The notes under the pieces were generated by a model that worked only from the letters and a program-made list of their open reading frames with translations, searched no databases and had not been told where the DNA came from. From Candidatus Methanophagaceae archaeon (GTDB lineage Archaea > Halobacteriota > Syntropharchaeia > Alkanophagales > Methanospirareceae), in assembly GCA_013374505.1 (NCBI GenBank), contig QENJ01000062.1, forward strand, positions 1 through 13,476: a stretch of 13,476 bases of DNA, given 5' to 3'. A program made the position numbers and the translations under genes. Shown one piece after another: positions 1 through 6,746 of this stretch. Numbering within the stretch: the first letter of the stretch is position 1; every line of letters starts with the position of its first letter.

Positions 1-510
1 TACCCTTCTCAATTCCTCTATACCCTCAAACGCTTTTGCTCTCCTTCTCCTTTCCGCTGCAAATGGGAAAGAGACCATAGCAACCACGATTGCTCCTGCT
101 TCCCGTGCCACTTCCGCAACAACAGGCGCAGCCCCTGTACCAGTTCCGCCACCCATACCAGCAGTCAAAAACACGAAGTTATTACCGGATACCATCTCAT
201 GTATGTGCTCCTTGTCCATTTCCGCTGCTTTTCGTCCTACATCGGGTGAACCCCCAGCACCTAACCCACGAGTAAGCGATTTCCCGATTAAAAGCTTCTT
301 TTTGCAGGTTATCGAATCCAGGTGTAGCTTGTCCGTGTTTATCGCTATCCGGTCAACGCATTCCAGCCCACCCAGATGTTCCAATCGATTCATAGAATTA
401 TTCCCTGCACCACCTACCCCCACTACCGCCAACTTTGGTATTCCAAACAGTTCGTCTTCCGGTTCTACACCGACAATCCCATTATGCTCGTATTCTAATA
501 CTTCTACCAT
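1..510 (-). CDS. ftsZ: Cell division protein FtsZ, N-terminal part (runs off window edge)
   Basis: This is a tubulin-like GTPase that polymerises into the cytokinetic ring at mid-cell. The visible 170 residues form the N-terminal GTP-binding half. They include the first glycine loop AVVGVGGAGNNSMNR (about residues 28-42), INTD (57-60), the RGLGAGGSPDVGRKAA segment (81-96) and the tubulin signature GGGTGTG (about 120-126). The frame stays open to base 1, so the rest of the GTPase domain and the C-terminal tail lie outside. The ATG at 508-510 is the only ATG/GTG/TTG in frame before an upstream TAG at 544-546. A purine-rich GAGAGGG stretch lies just upstream as a weak ribosome site. The gene is transcribed divergently from the operon that starts at 759. 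The family assignment is certain; CetZ is unlikely because the glycine loops and the short N-terminus are those of FtsZ. Confidence 0.96.
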   Translation of the reverse strand, partial: MVEVLEYEHNGIVGVEPEDELFGIPKLAVVGVGGAGNNSMNRLEHLGGLECVDRIAINTDKLHLDSITCKKKLLIGKSLTRGLGAGGSPDVGRKAAEMDKEHIHEMVSGNNFVFLTAGMGGGTGTGAAPVVAEVAREAGAIVVAMVSFPFAAERRRRAKAFEGIEELRRV

Positions 511-580
511 TTTTTTTGCCCTCTCTTTTTTTATTCTTATCCTCTACTTTTCTGGTAATTATGTTCTTAAGAAGTGGGAG

Positions 581-621
581 GTATATAAAGCTTTTGGGTC
601 TCTGGCTAATGCTATATAAAG
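581..621 (-). promoter_or_regulatory. Probable TATA boxes of the ftsZ promoter (two copies)
   Basis: TATATAAAG occurs at 582-590 and again at 613-621, each followed by a TTTTG-like string on the plus strand. Read on the minus strand both give TTTATATA, the archaeal TATA consensus. From the nearer copy, transcription would start near 557 and give a leader of about 45 nt for ftsZ. The repeat spacing is 31 nt, about three helical turns, so two TBP sites or two start points are possible. Assignment to ftsZ rather than the plus-strand gene is inferred from distance. Confidence 0.5.
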
Positions 622-700
622 TTTTGTAGGTAGTGCATTTCGTGTGGAAACATAGAGTTGAGATCTCGAAGCGAGCAGGGGGAGAAAAGAAAAGATATTT

Positions 701-720
701 CAAGTTCAAACTTGTATATT
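701..720 (+). promoter_or_regulatory. Inverted repeat and TATA-like box before the 759 gene
   Basis: CAAGTT and AACTTG form 6-bp inverted arms with a 2-nt spacer (701-714). They overlap a TATA-like TTGTATATT (712-720). The box lies about 40 nt before the ATG at 759, which suits an archaeal promoter with a short leader. The arms could be a repressor site; this is weak and based on sequence alone. Confidence 0.35.
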
Positions 721-758
721 CGTTTGGTTATGACGTTTTTAGATGTGGGGAAAAAGAG

Positions 759-1442
759 ATGAAGAGAGGGAGAGAGGAAGAGGAGAAGGAGAAAGTAATT
801 GCGTACCTCAAATCGAGGCTATTTCCTTGGAATTTTATTTTAGAGGACGTTGAAGAGGAGCCTTTAGAACATTTTGTGCCCTATGCTATGCAGATGTGCG
901 GGACTAAGGGGATAACGAAGGGGTCTGTTAAGGAAGGGGAAGCAAAAGCGATAATCGCAACTGAGCTACGAGATGCAATGACTGAATATCTGTCTGATGA
1001 GGGAAATAGAGAGCTGAGGGAGATACATGGCGAATTTGCAGCGCAGTATCCTTTTGCTTTCGCTCAGTGTTTGGTGCATGCCATATTATACCGGCTTGGA
1101 TTCGCGTTGGACGATGTGGTTAATTTAAAAGCGATTAGTGAATTTTTGGAACTGGATATGGAGGGTATAAAAAGGCGAGAACGCTTTACTCGTGATTTGA
1201 TTTCCAAAAGTAAGACTAAAGCGGTGAGGGTATTCAGTAAAAATATACTTGATAGAAGTGTTATATCCTCAGAGGGCGACTCTATGGGAAACGTGGACGA
1301 TATTACTTTTGATACCAAAACCGGTCGTGTGACGGGGTTAATGGTGAATCAAGGCTCCGTAAGAAGTGAACTAGCCATGACAGACATTGCATTAACTGTG
1401 CATAGCAATAATATCGTATTAAAACACTCAGGTTCTAAATAA
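759..1442 (+). CDS. PRC-barrel-domain protein of unknown function
   Basis: This is a 227-residue soluble protein with no signal peptide or membrane segment. The first 12 residues are almost all charged (MKRGREEEEKEK). Residues 13-150 look mostly helical and I do not recognise them. The C-terminal part (about 155-222) reads as a PRC-barrel: a strand with VFSKNILDRSVISSEGDSMG, then NVDDITFDTKTGRVTGLMV. PRC-barrels are small beta-barrels found in RimM and many archaeal proteins, where they usually mediate protein or RNA contacts. I start at the ATG at 759. The frame is open back to a GTG at 633, but the extra 42 residues are unlike a protein N-terminus and a TATA-like box falls inside them. It is first in a probable operon with the MutS-like gene 48 nt downstream. 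PRC-barrel confidence is moderate; the exact role is unknown. Confidence 0.8.
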   Translation: MKRGREEEEKEKVIAYLKSRLFPWNFILEDVEEEPLEHFVPYAMQMCGTKGITKGSVKEGEAKAIIATELRDAMTEYLSDEGNRELREIHGEFAAQYPFAFAQCLVHAILYRLGFALDDVVNLKAISEFLELDMEGIKRRERFTRDLISKSKTKAVRVFSKNILDRSVISSEGDSMGNVDDITFDTKTGRVTGLMVNQGSVRSELAMTDIALTVHSNNIVLKHSGSK

Positions 1443-1490
1443 CAGAAGCGGCATAATGACAACACCAAAAACGTTAGGAAAAGAATAGTT

Positions 1491-3479
1491 ATGATCAATC
1501 GTAAAAAATATCCCTCTTCTGATGTCCCGCAGTTCATAGCGCCTTATTTGAAGGATGCAATTCTGTGCCCGGATCTCGATACTCTATCTGCCTTTCTAGG
1601 TCTAAAACGGAAGGAAGCCGAGAAGGTAGTGCTGCGGTATAGAGAGGCTTTAGAAGGGTATAAAGTACGGGAAATCTTCTGCACAAAAGAGACACGCGAA
1701 TTGGCACGAGAAATTTTGGGGATGCTTTCTCACTATCCGGCGACAAAAAATGGGCGAGATATCGTTCTTACACTCACCGCTTCGCGCGATAAAGATGAAT
1801 TGCAAAGACGGTTTCGCGATATAAGAAAGTGTGAAGACTTGAGGGCTTTAATGGGCGATGCTGAGGCTAAGGTGCGGGAATCACTTGCCACAGCCGAGAT
1901 AGGGAAGGTGAGCTTTGGATATGCCCCTCTTATCGCTACCCGAAGCAAAGAGATAGAGCGTGCGGTGAAGCAGATTTATGGCGATTTTGTGCGTGTCGAA
2001 TTGGTTGATTCCGCAGCTAAAGCCGAAGTACTTTTGCAAAAAGAGAATACCATCCTGTTAATCGGTGAAGACGCAGGCGCGGAAGTACTTGATGCACCCG
2101 GTATTATAGCCAAGAGGCCCGAAGAGTTGTCTGATACGTGCGAGATTTACCCGGAGTTCGTGGTCAATTCCTTTGTAGCAAAGAAGAATGCGATAGAAGT
2201 GGTGATAAAGCTTTTGAACGAATTTGATCTGCTAAAAGAATCATGGCTGTTCGAGGGTGTGTCAGTAAAAGAGTTAGAAGAAGTTTTGGCGCTTATATCC
2301 GGCATAGAAGCACGAGGTGCCGGGGCACTAGAATTCGACGAATTGATTTTCGGCTGGGAGGAAGCGATAAACAGGGAAGCAGCCAAGATAATGAAAACAG
2401 GTGGCGGCGCGGATGAATTCAGAAATTACCTGGAAGAAACTCTGGCGAGAATAGCGGATGAGCTGATGCTGACGCGCGAAGATACGAATATCTTGAGTGC
2501 GAGTGCGTATGAGACCCTGGAAGCAGGATTACCTTTTGAATTTTCACGTGATAAGATCGCGGGATTGAGACAGGGGTATAATAGAGCGAAGAGCGAGAGG
2601 CGTTATTATGAATTGAGAGATTTGGCAAAGCACTTAGAAGTGCATAGAGACGGTGTAAACCGAAGTATAAGTATGCTCTTCTATCTCGATTTTATGCTCG
2701 CCATTTCACAGTTTAGTCGGGACTTTAAGATGAATATCCCTGCGATAACAGAGAAAGGAATAGGCGTGACTATGGGCAGACATTTATTTCTGCTGGATGA
2801 AGAGCGGAAGAGCGGAGAGAAGGTAGTACCCGTATCGTATTCCATTGGCGAAGCGAATTTAGGCATCTTTGGCGCCACTCAGCATCCGGTATCTATCCTC
2901 ACGGGTGCGAATAGCGGAGGTAAAACCTGTTTGTTAATTACACTTGCGAGTTCGATTGTACTCACGGAACTGGGTCTGCCGGTGCCGGCGGAGCGAGCGG
3001 AAATACCGCTGCTACCTTTGTATTTGTACTGTAGGAAGATGATAAGGAAGACGGGGTCTTTTGAATATTATATGAGGGCATTGAGCCGAATATTCATGCG
3101 AGAAGGCGGGAAAGTGGTTTTAATAGACGAATTGGAAGCACTTACCGAACCGGGCGCTATGGGACGTATAATGGCATCTATACTGAATAACTTACCGAAA
3201 GATACGTTAGCCGTGGTGATAACGCATTTGATTCATGAGATACTGCCGCATATAAGTGTAGAGAAGGTGCGCGTGGACGGGATAGAATCTGAGGGTTTAG
3301 ATGAGTCGGGGAACATAATCGTAGATAGACAACCGATGTTCAACCATATCGGGTCGAGTACACCGGAATTAGTGATAAAGAAACTTTTGGGTAAGGTTAA
3401 GAAAGAGGATTTAAAAGTAGTTTATGAAGATATAATAAATGTATTGAAGAAGGAGCGAGAAATTGCATGTCTCAAATGA
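1491..3479 (+). CDS. MutS-family ATPase, archaeal MutS5-like
   Basis: This is a 662-residue protein whose C-terminal third is a MutS-type ABC ATPase. The Walker A is GANSGGKT (472-479), the Walker B is VVLIDELEALTEPG (542-555) with D546 and E547, and ITHLIHE (578-584) supplies the switch histidine. These motifs are typical of the MutS superfamily rather than of other ABC ATPases. The middle part (about 230-420) is helical with charged heptad-like stretches and fits the MutS lever and clamp region. The N-terminal 230 residues carry a small helical domain (about 27-62) and a segment of hydrophobic strands (about 165-215). I see no MutS1 mismatch-recognition motif and no C-terminal Smr nuclease, so it is not a classic MutS1 or bacterial MutS2. 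Archaeal MutS5-like proteins bind DNA, but their pathway is poorly defined. The start ATG at 1491 follows AGGAAAAG, a weak ribosome site. It sits between the PRC-barrel gene and the winged-helix gene, 16 nt before the latter. Confidence 0.88.
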   Translation: MINRKKYPSSDVPQFIAPYLKDAILCPDLDTLSAFLGLKRKEAEKVVLRYREALEGYKVREIFCTKETRELAREILGMLSHYPATKNGRDIVLTLTASRDKDELQRRFRDIRKCEDLRALMGDAEAKVRESLATAEIGKVSFGYAPLIATRSKEIERAVKQIYGDFVRVELVDSAAKAEVLLQKENTILLIGEDAGAEVLDAPGIIAKRPEELSDTCEIYPEFVVNSFVAKKNAIEVVIKLLNEFDLLKESWLFEGVSVKELEEVLALISGIEARGAGALEFDELIFGWEEAINREAAKIMKTGGGADEFRNYLEETLARIADELMLTREDTNILSASAYETLEAGLPFEFSRDKIAGLRQGYNRAKSERRYYELRDLAKHLEVHRDGVNRSISMLFYLDFMLAISQFSRDFKMNIPAITEKGIGVTMGRHLFLLDEERKSGEKVVPVSYSIGEANLGIFGATQHPVSILTGANSGGKTCLLITLASSIVLTELGLPVPAERAEIPLLPLYLYCRKMIRKTGSFEYYMRALSRIFMREGGKVVLIDELEALTEPGAMGRIMASILNNLPKDTLAVVITHLIHEILPHISVEKVRVDGIESEGLDESGNIIVDRQPMFNHIGSSTPELVIKKLLGKVKKEDLKVVYEDIINVLKKEREIACLK

Positions 3480-3480
3480 T

Positions 3481-3491
3481 GGAGGAGGTGA
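3481..3491 (+). promoter_or_regulatory. Strong Shine-Dalgarno site setting the start at 3496
   Basis: GGAGGAGGTGA lies directly after the stop of the MutS-like gene and ends 4 nt before ATG 3496. It contains the full complement of the archaeal 16S tail. It decides the start over the in-frame upstream start at 3463, which lies inside the preceding gene. Confidence 0.75.
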
Positions 3492-3495
3492 AAGT

Positions 3496-4482
3496 ATGAA
3501 CAGGATAAATGAGGGATATTTCCCTTACTTACGTATTGGCAAAATGAACGAACTCGTGCGAGCAATTCCTTTGCCCTACGTTTCGGATGTGGACGAGTTC
3601 TCAACACAGAACTTAGCAACAGCAATAGGCGCGAGCACAACTACTATCAATAATCTAATAGCAACACTGAAATCGCTTAATTTGGTCGTTGGTAAAAGGA
3701 GCTATAAATTTACGGGTATGGGTAAAGACTATATTACGCTATTAAGAACTCAAGAGGAAAAGGCTAAAAAGGTGTTACGAGATCAGGTGAAGGATATTGA
3801 TTATTTCATGATGATTGAACAGAAGCTCCAGCAAGAGGGAAAACTGACGATATTTGTGATCGGCAACCAGATAGTCACGCAGTATAATAAAAGCTGGAAG
3901 AACCCGCTGACTTTAAAGACTTATGGGGCTGCTATTGCAAGCATCCTAGATTTTACCGGTTTGGGCCATTATAAAAAGGGACTATTAAAATCGAACCAGC
4001 TTGAAGAGGCAGAGGGCGATATACCTATTCCTTATCTCAGTGCAGAGAAGATGTTCAAGATTCTGGAGGCACTGTTCTTCTCGAATGGTGATATTCATGC
4101 GTTATCGCTGGAACTGGGTACTAAGGAAAGGCGACTGAGTCAGGAACTTTCATGTTGCGGTGCTTTTGGTTTTGTCCTGCATCCACACCGTGGCTTCTAT
4201 GAATTGACCAAAGAAGGAAAGGCGATGGCACGATATAGTGACAAACTACGCAAAATGCAGTTTACAGAATATTTAGTGAACTCGAATTATAAAAGGGTAA
4301 TAGATAAGTTACCCGAAGCTAAAATAACAGTGGAGACTGTCGGGAACGTCTTAGAATCTGTGTATGAGAAAGAATGGACCGCGGTAACGAAGAAAACATA
4401 TGCAAAGAAATTTTTAAACTGGCTAAGGTTTTCCGGTTTAGTAGTAAAAGGTGCCAAAGGCTATAACTTGAAAGGGCGGTAA
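3496..4482 (+). CDS. Tandem winged-helix protein (internally duplicated), unknown function
   Basis: This is a 328-residue soluble protein made of two similar halves, about residues 20-168 and 175-328. Each half opens with IP(L/I)PY(V/L)S and continues with a winged-helix-like unit. In half one that unit is LATAIGASTTTINNLIATLK, then YKFTGMGKDY; in half two it is HALSLELGTKERRLSQELS, then FYELTKEGKAMARY. Each half ends with a second helical unit, KTYGAAIASILDFTGL (141-156) matching KTYAKKFLNWLRFSGL (300-315). The layout suggests DNA binding as a pseudo-dimer. A strong ribosome site (3481-3491) and 16-nt spacing to the MutS-like gene imply co-translation, so the two proteins may work on the same DNA substrate. 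I do not recognise a named family; modules like these also occur as accessory domains in restriction- or ATPase-linked proteins. The DNA-binding call is inference. Confidence 0.8.
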   Translation: MNRINEGYFPYLRIGKMNELVRAIPLPYVSDVDEFSTQNLATAIGASTTTINNLIATLKSLNLVVGKRSYKFTGMGKDYITLLRTQEEKAKKVLRDQVKDIDYFMMIEQKLQQEGKLTIFVIGNQIVTQYNKSWKNPLTLKTYGAAIASILDFTGLGHYKKGLLKSNQLEEAEGDIPIPYLSAEKMFKILEALFFSNGDIHALSLELGTKERRLSQELSCCGAFGFVLHPHRGFYELTKEGKAMARYSDKLRKMQFTEYLVNSNYKRVIDKLPEAKITVETVGNVLESVYEKEWTAVTKKTYAKKFLNWLRFSGLVVKGAKGYNLKGR

Positions 4483-4540
4483 ACCGCAAGTTTCGCTATT
4501 AACATCCCTTTTAGCACAAAAATAGTTTTACCGTACACCA

Positions 4541-4554
4541 TAATAGTACTATTA
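4541..4554. promoter_or_regulatory. 14-bp perfect palindrome abutting the CAAX-protease start codon
   Basis: TAATAGTACTATTA is a perfect palindrome ending 2 nt before the ATG at 4557. No Shine-Dalgarno site is present, so the transcript may be leaderless or nearly so and the palindrome would then overlap the transcription start. It is a good candidate operator for a dimeric regulator. It is too short, with no loop, to act as a terminator. Confidence 0.45.
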
Positions 4555-4556
4555 CA

Positions 4557-5384
4557 ATGACCCTCGAAAACCGTTTGAATACTCTCTCGGTGGCGGTAAT
4601 TGCATGCCTCTTGCTGGTCTATCTATGCTCTTTCGTGAGCTGGGCGTTAGGAATAGCCGCGCTTTTTTCTATCGTGCCGCTATATCTCCTCGTGCAGCGC
4701 TACCATACTCGCTATTTCAAGACTTTTTGGCACTTAGGTGGTACCTGGAAATATGTGTTTCCATTTGTGATTTATCTTGTCATCGGCGAAATCGTACCCC
4801 AGTTGCTTGTTGGCTATGATGCGTACCACCTATATGTCGCATACGGACTGCGAACTGTGATTGTGGGAGGCATACTATTGCGATACCGAAGCTTATATAC
4901 CGAACTTGCTACACGGAAATTCGATGTGCTGGCATTGCTTGTCGGTGTGCTTGTCTTTATCCTATGGGTGGGCCTGGAAGGGCACTATCCTATGTTTTCT
5001 ACGGCGTCCAGTCATTACGACCCAACCAGTTTTGGTTCCGGTATGCTGATAGTCCTACTGAGCCTGCGACTCATAGGAAGCGTCCTGGTTGCTGCATTTA
5101 TCGAGGAGTTGTTCAACAGGTCGTTCTTGATACGATACCTGATAGACCCTGATAAGTGGGCTGATGTGCCCATAGGAACCTACACGTTTATGTCGTTCGC
5201 AGTGGTGTCGTTGTTCTTCGGCTTTGCGCATTTCCGCTGGCTGCCGGGCTTACTAACAGCTATGATTCTGAATCTGCTGCTGTACCAGAGAAAGAACATA
5301 TTCGCGTGTGTTCAGGCACATGCGATGGCGAATCTACTGCTGTTCCTCTATGTGATATATACCGAAAGCTGGTTCTTCTGGTGA
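4557..5384 (+). CDS. Exosortase/PEP-CTERM-associated CAAX protease-related membrane protein
   Basis: This is a 275-residue protein with about eight membrane segments, belonging to the CPBP/CAAX (ABI) intramembrane metalloprotease group. The three catalytic motifs are present: EELFNRSFL (183-191, EExxxR), FGFAH (221-225, FxxxH) and AHAMANLLL (254-262, HxxxN). It matches more specifically the CAAX-protease subfamily that accompanies bacterial exosortases. Shared traits are the segment VGVLVFILWVGLE (129-141), the arginine-rich loop around LLRYRSLYTEL, and the aromatic C-terminal end SWFFW. The bacterial relatives normally have EELFWRSFL, so N187 replaces the usual Trp. The family is thought to act near protein-sorting systems, but its substrate is not established. 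An archaeosortase locus lies about 5 kb downstream. The sequence seems richer in CTG and CGC codons than the lipid genes after it, which may hint at transfer. The gene ends flush against the MBL gene on the other strand. Confidence 0.85.
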   Translation: MTLENRLNTLSVAVIACLLLVYLCSFVSWALGIAALFSIVPLYLLVQRYHTRYFKTFWHLGGTWKYVFPFVIYLVIGEIVPQLLVGYDAYHLYVAYGLRTVIVGGILLRYRSLYTELATRKFDVLALLVGVLVFILWVGLEGHYPMFSTASSHYDPTSFGSGMLIVLLSLRLIGSVLVAAFIEELFNRSFLIRYLIDPDKWADVPIGTYTFMSFAVVSLFFGFAHFRWLPGLLTAMILNLLLYQRKNIFACVQAHAMANLLLFLYVIYTESWFFW

Positions 5385-6038
5385 CTAAAATTCAAGCACT
5401 TCTCCTACGCCACACCAGACAGCTTTATCAGGATACATAGCCATTATCTCGCTCTTACGAGCAGTACAGTGACAGGGGCTTATCTTTTTCAGCACGTCCA
5501 ATTGCCTTAACTTATCAAAACCATGAAAACCTCCTATCACTCCGTACACATCACCGAAAACCTTTGCGGTCTCTATAATAGTGCCCAAACCAGGATGCGC
5601 ACAACCCGTTAAAACCACTACGCCCTCTGTTGTGTCCAGCACCAAAGACTGCTCCTTTAGCTCTGTTCCAAGCTCCCCGGTTGTGTGGACTCCAGATATA
5701 ATATCCGCAGGTCCTGTAACCTCAAATACTTCTGCTGCCTTTTCCTTAATCTTATTCTTCGTTCCCCTCGTGAAGGATCGGGGTATGTACACCATAACAT
5801 TCGGGTGCAGCACAGCGTCAAGTCCGCCTATATGGTCCCAGTGCTCATGTGATAGCACAATAAATTCAAGCTCTTCTTTCTCTAGCCCTAACTGCCCCAT
5901 ATTTTGCGATAAAATAGCACCGGATGCACCGGTATCGAACAGCAGTTTTCTATTTCCCGTCTCTATCAAGCAAGAGAACCCCCAATCGCTCTTCAACCCT
6001 TCTTTCGCTTCGTTATCATACACTATTCTTAGCTTCAT
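5385..6038 (-). CDS. MBL-fold metallo-hydrolase
   Basis: This is a 217-residue cytosolic metallo-beta-lactamase-fold protein. The metal site is visible as SHEHWDH (H64, H66, D68, H69), GCAHPG (H148) and a C-terminal CHCTA histidine (H190). FDTG (35-38) is the usual first motif, and GGFHGF (169-174) precedes the last strand. The arrangement matches the family annotated as 7,8-dihydropterin-6-methyl-4-(beta-D-ribofuranosyl)aminobenzene-5'-phosphate synthase-like hydrolases, common in methanogens. At 217 residues it is rather shorter than many members (about 250-280), with the difference mainly in the middle loop. The substrate cannot be read from sequence. A strong AGGAGGAAGGAGA ribosome site precedes the ATG at 6036-6038. 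It is divergent from the export-family gene at 6102 and convergent with the CAAX protease, whose stop it touches. Confidence 0.88.
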   Translation of the reverse strand: MKLRIVYDNEAKEGLKSDWGFSCLIETGNRKLLFDTGASGAILSQNMGQLGLEKEELEFIVLSHEHWDHIGGLDAVLHPNVMVYIPRSFTRGTKNKIKEKAAEVFEVTGPADIISGVHTTGELGTELKEQSLVLDTTEGVVVLTGCAHPGLGTIIETAKVFGDVYGVIGGFHGFDKLRQLDVLKKISPCHCTARKSEIMAMYPDKAVWCGVGEVLEF

Positions 6039-6101
6039 TCTCCTTCCTCCTCTTTTATATCAAACACGCTCTTAGTTAATTAGAACATCCCTCATTTTGG
6101 C

Positions 6102-6722
6102 ATGTATGTATTTACGGTAAATAGAGACATGATAAAAGCGATGGAAACCAGTGTGAAGGATACAGTGGCAATGGTAAGACAAATGAGGAAGATAGCGATA
6201 GCTAAGTTTGTCATTCCCTTTTGCTTTGCAGGCGCTGTTGTACTTTTATTCTGGTTTGCAGGTCCGGAAGTATACACGGATTATGCAAAGGTCTTCGGCA
6301 TTTATTCGTTTATGCCTATTGGCGGTGCGGTCGCGGTGATTCCTGTAGGTTTGAATTTGGGTATTCCGCCAGCATATCTCATCTCTTTTATCCTTTTTAC
6401 AGATGCAGATGTCGCTCTGTTTTTAGTCTGGAACTTCAAGTACGCAAACAAGATACCGGTTTTGGGAAAGTTGGTGGTAATAACCGAGGAGAAAGGAGAG
6501 AAAGCAATAAAGAAATATAAATGGGCAATGCGATTTGGATTTATAGGGCTTATGCTCTTTGTTATCTTCCCGCTTCAATGGACCGGTTCTGCTGTGGGAG
6601 CAATGGCAGGTAGGCTAATAGGAATGACGGCGGGGATGACCTGGCTTGCAGTAGTTGCTGGTTGTTTTATCAGGTCTCTCCTCGCAACACTTATATGTAT
6701 TGGCGTGATTTCTTTTCTTTAG
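6102..6722 (+). CDS. Small multidrug export family membrane protein
   Basis: This 206-residue protein has about five hydrophobic segments (about 33-53, 63-85, 88-112, 143-165, 178-204). The pattern PIGGAVAVIPVGLNLGIPPAY (72-92) resembles the small multi-drug export family, in which a (M/L)PxGGxxxxIPxGLxLG motif joins two membrane helices. The family is named from one report of drug export and is otherwise uncharacterised, so transport of a drug is not implied. The basic N-terminal 35 residues should be cytoplasmic. No Shine-Dalgarno site precedes 6102; the in-frame ATGs at 6129 and 6141 are alternatives. The next gene starts 24 nt later and this group may be one transcript. Confidence 0.75.
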   Translation: MYVFTVNRDMIKAMETSVKDTVAMVRQMRKIAIAKFVIPFCFAGAVVLLFWFAGPEVYTDYAKVFGIYSFMPIGGAVAVIPVGLNLGIPPAYLISFILFTDADVALFLVWNFKYANKIPVLGKLVVITEEKGEKAIKKYKWAMRFGFIGLMLFVIFPLQWTGSAVGAMAGRLIGMTAGMTWLAVVAGCFIRSLLATLICIGVISFL

Positions 6723-6746
6723 ATAAAAAGCTATATAACGTTATCC

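Noticed and set aside
203..619. 138-residue open frame on the plus strand
   Set aside because: It is antisense to ftsZ, which is certain from GGGTGTG and the other GTP-binding motifs.
633..758. N-terminal extension of the PRC-barrel protein from GTG 633
   Set aside because: The extra residues do not look like a conserved N-terminus, and a TATA-like box at 712-720 lies within the stretch. ATG 759 is preferred.
511..758. Possible RNA gene in the divergent spacer
   Set aside because: I see no tRNA cloverleaf or conserved RNA motif; promoter elements explain the region.
5581..6075. 164-residue open frame on the plus strand
   Set aside because: It lies opposite the MBL-fold gene, whose metal motifs are complete; the antisense product is Ser/Pro-rich with no recognisable domain.
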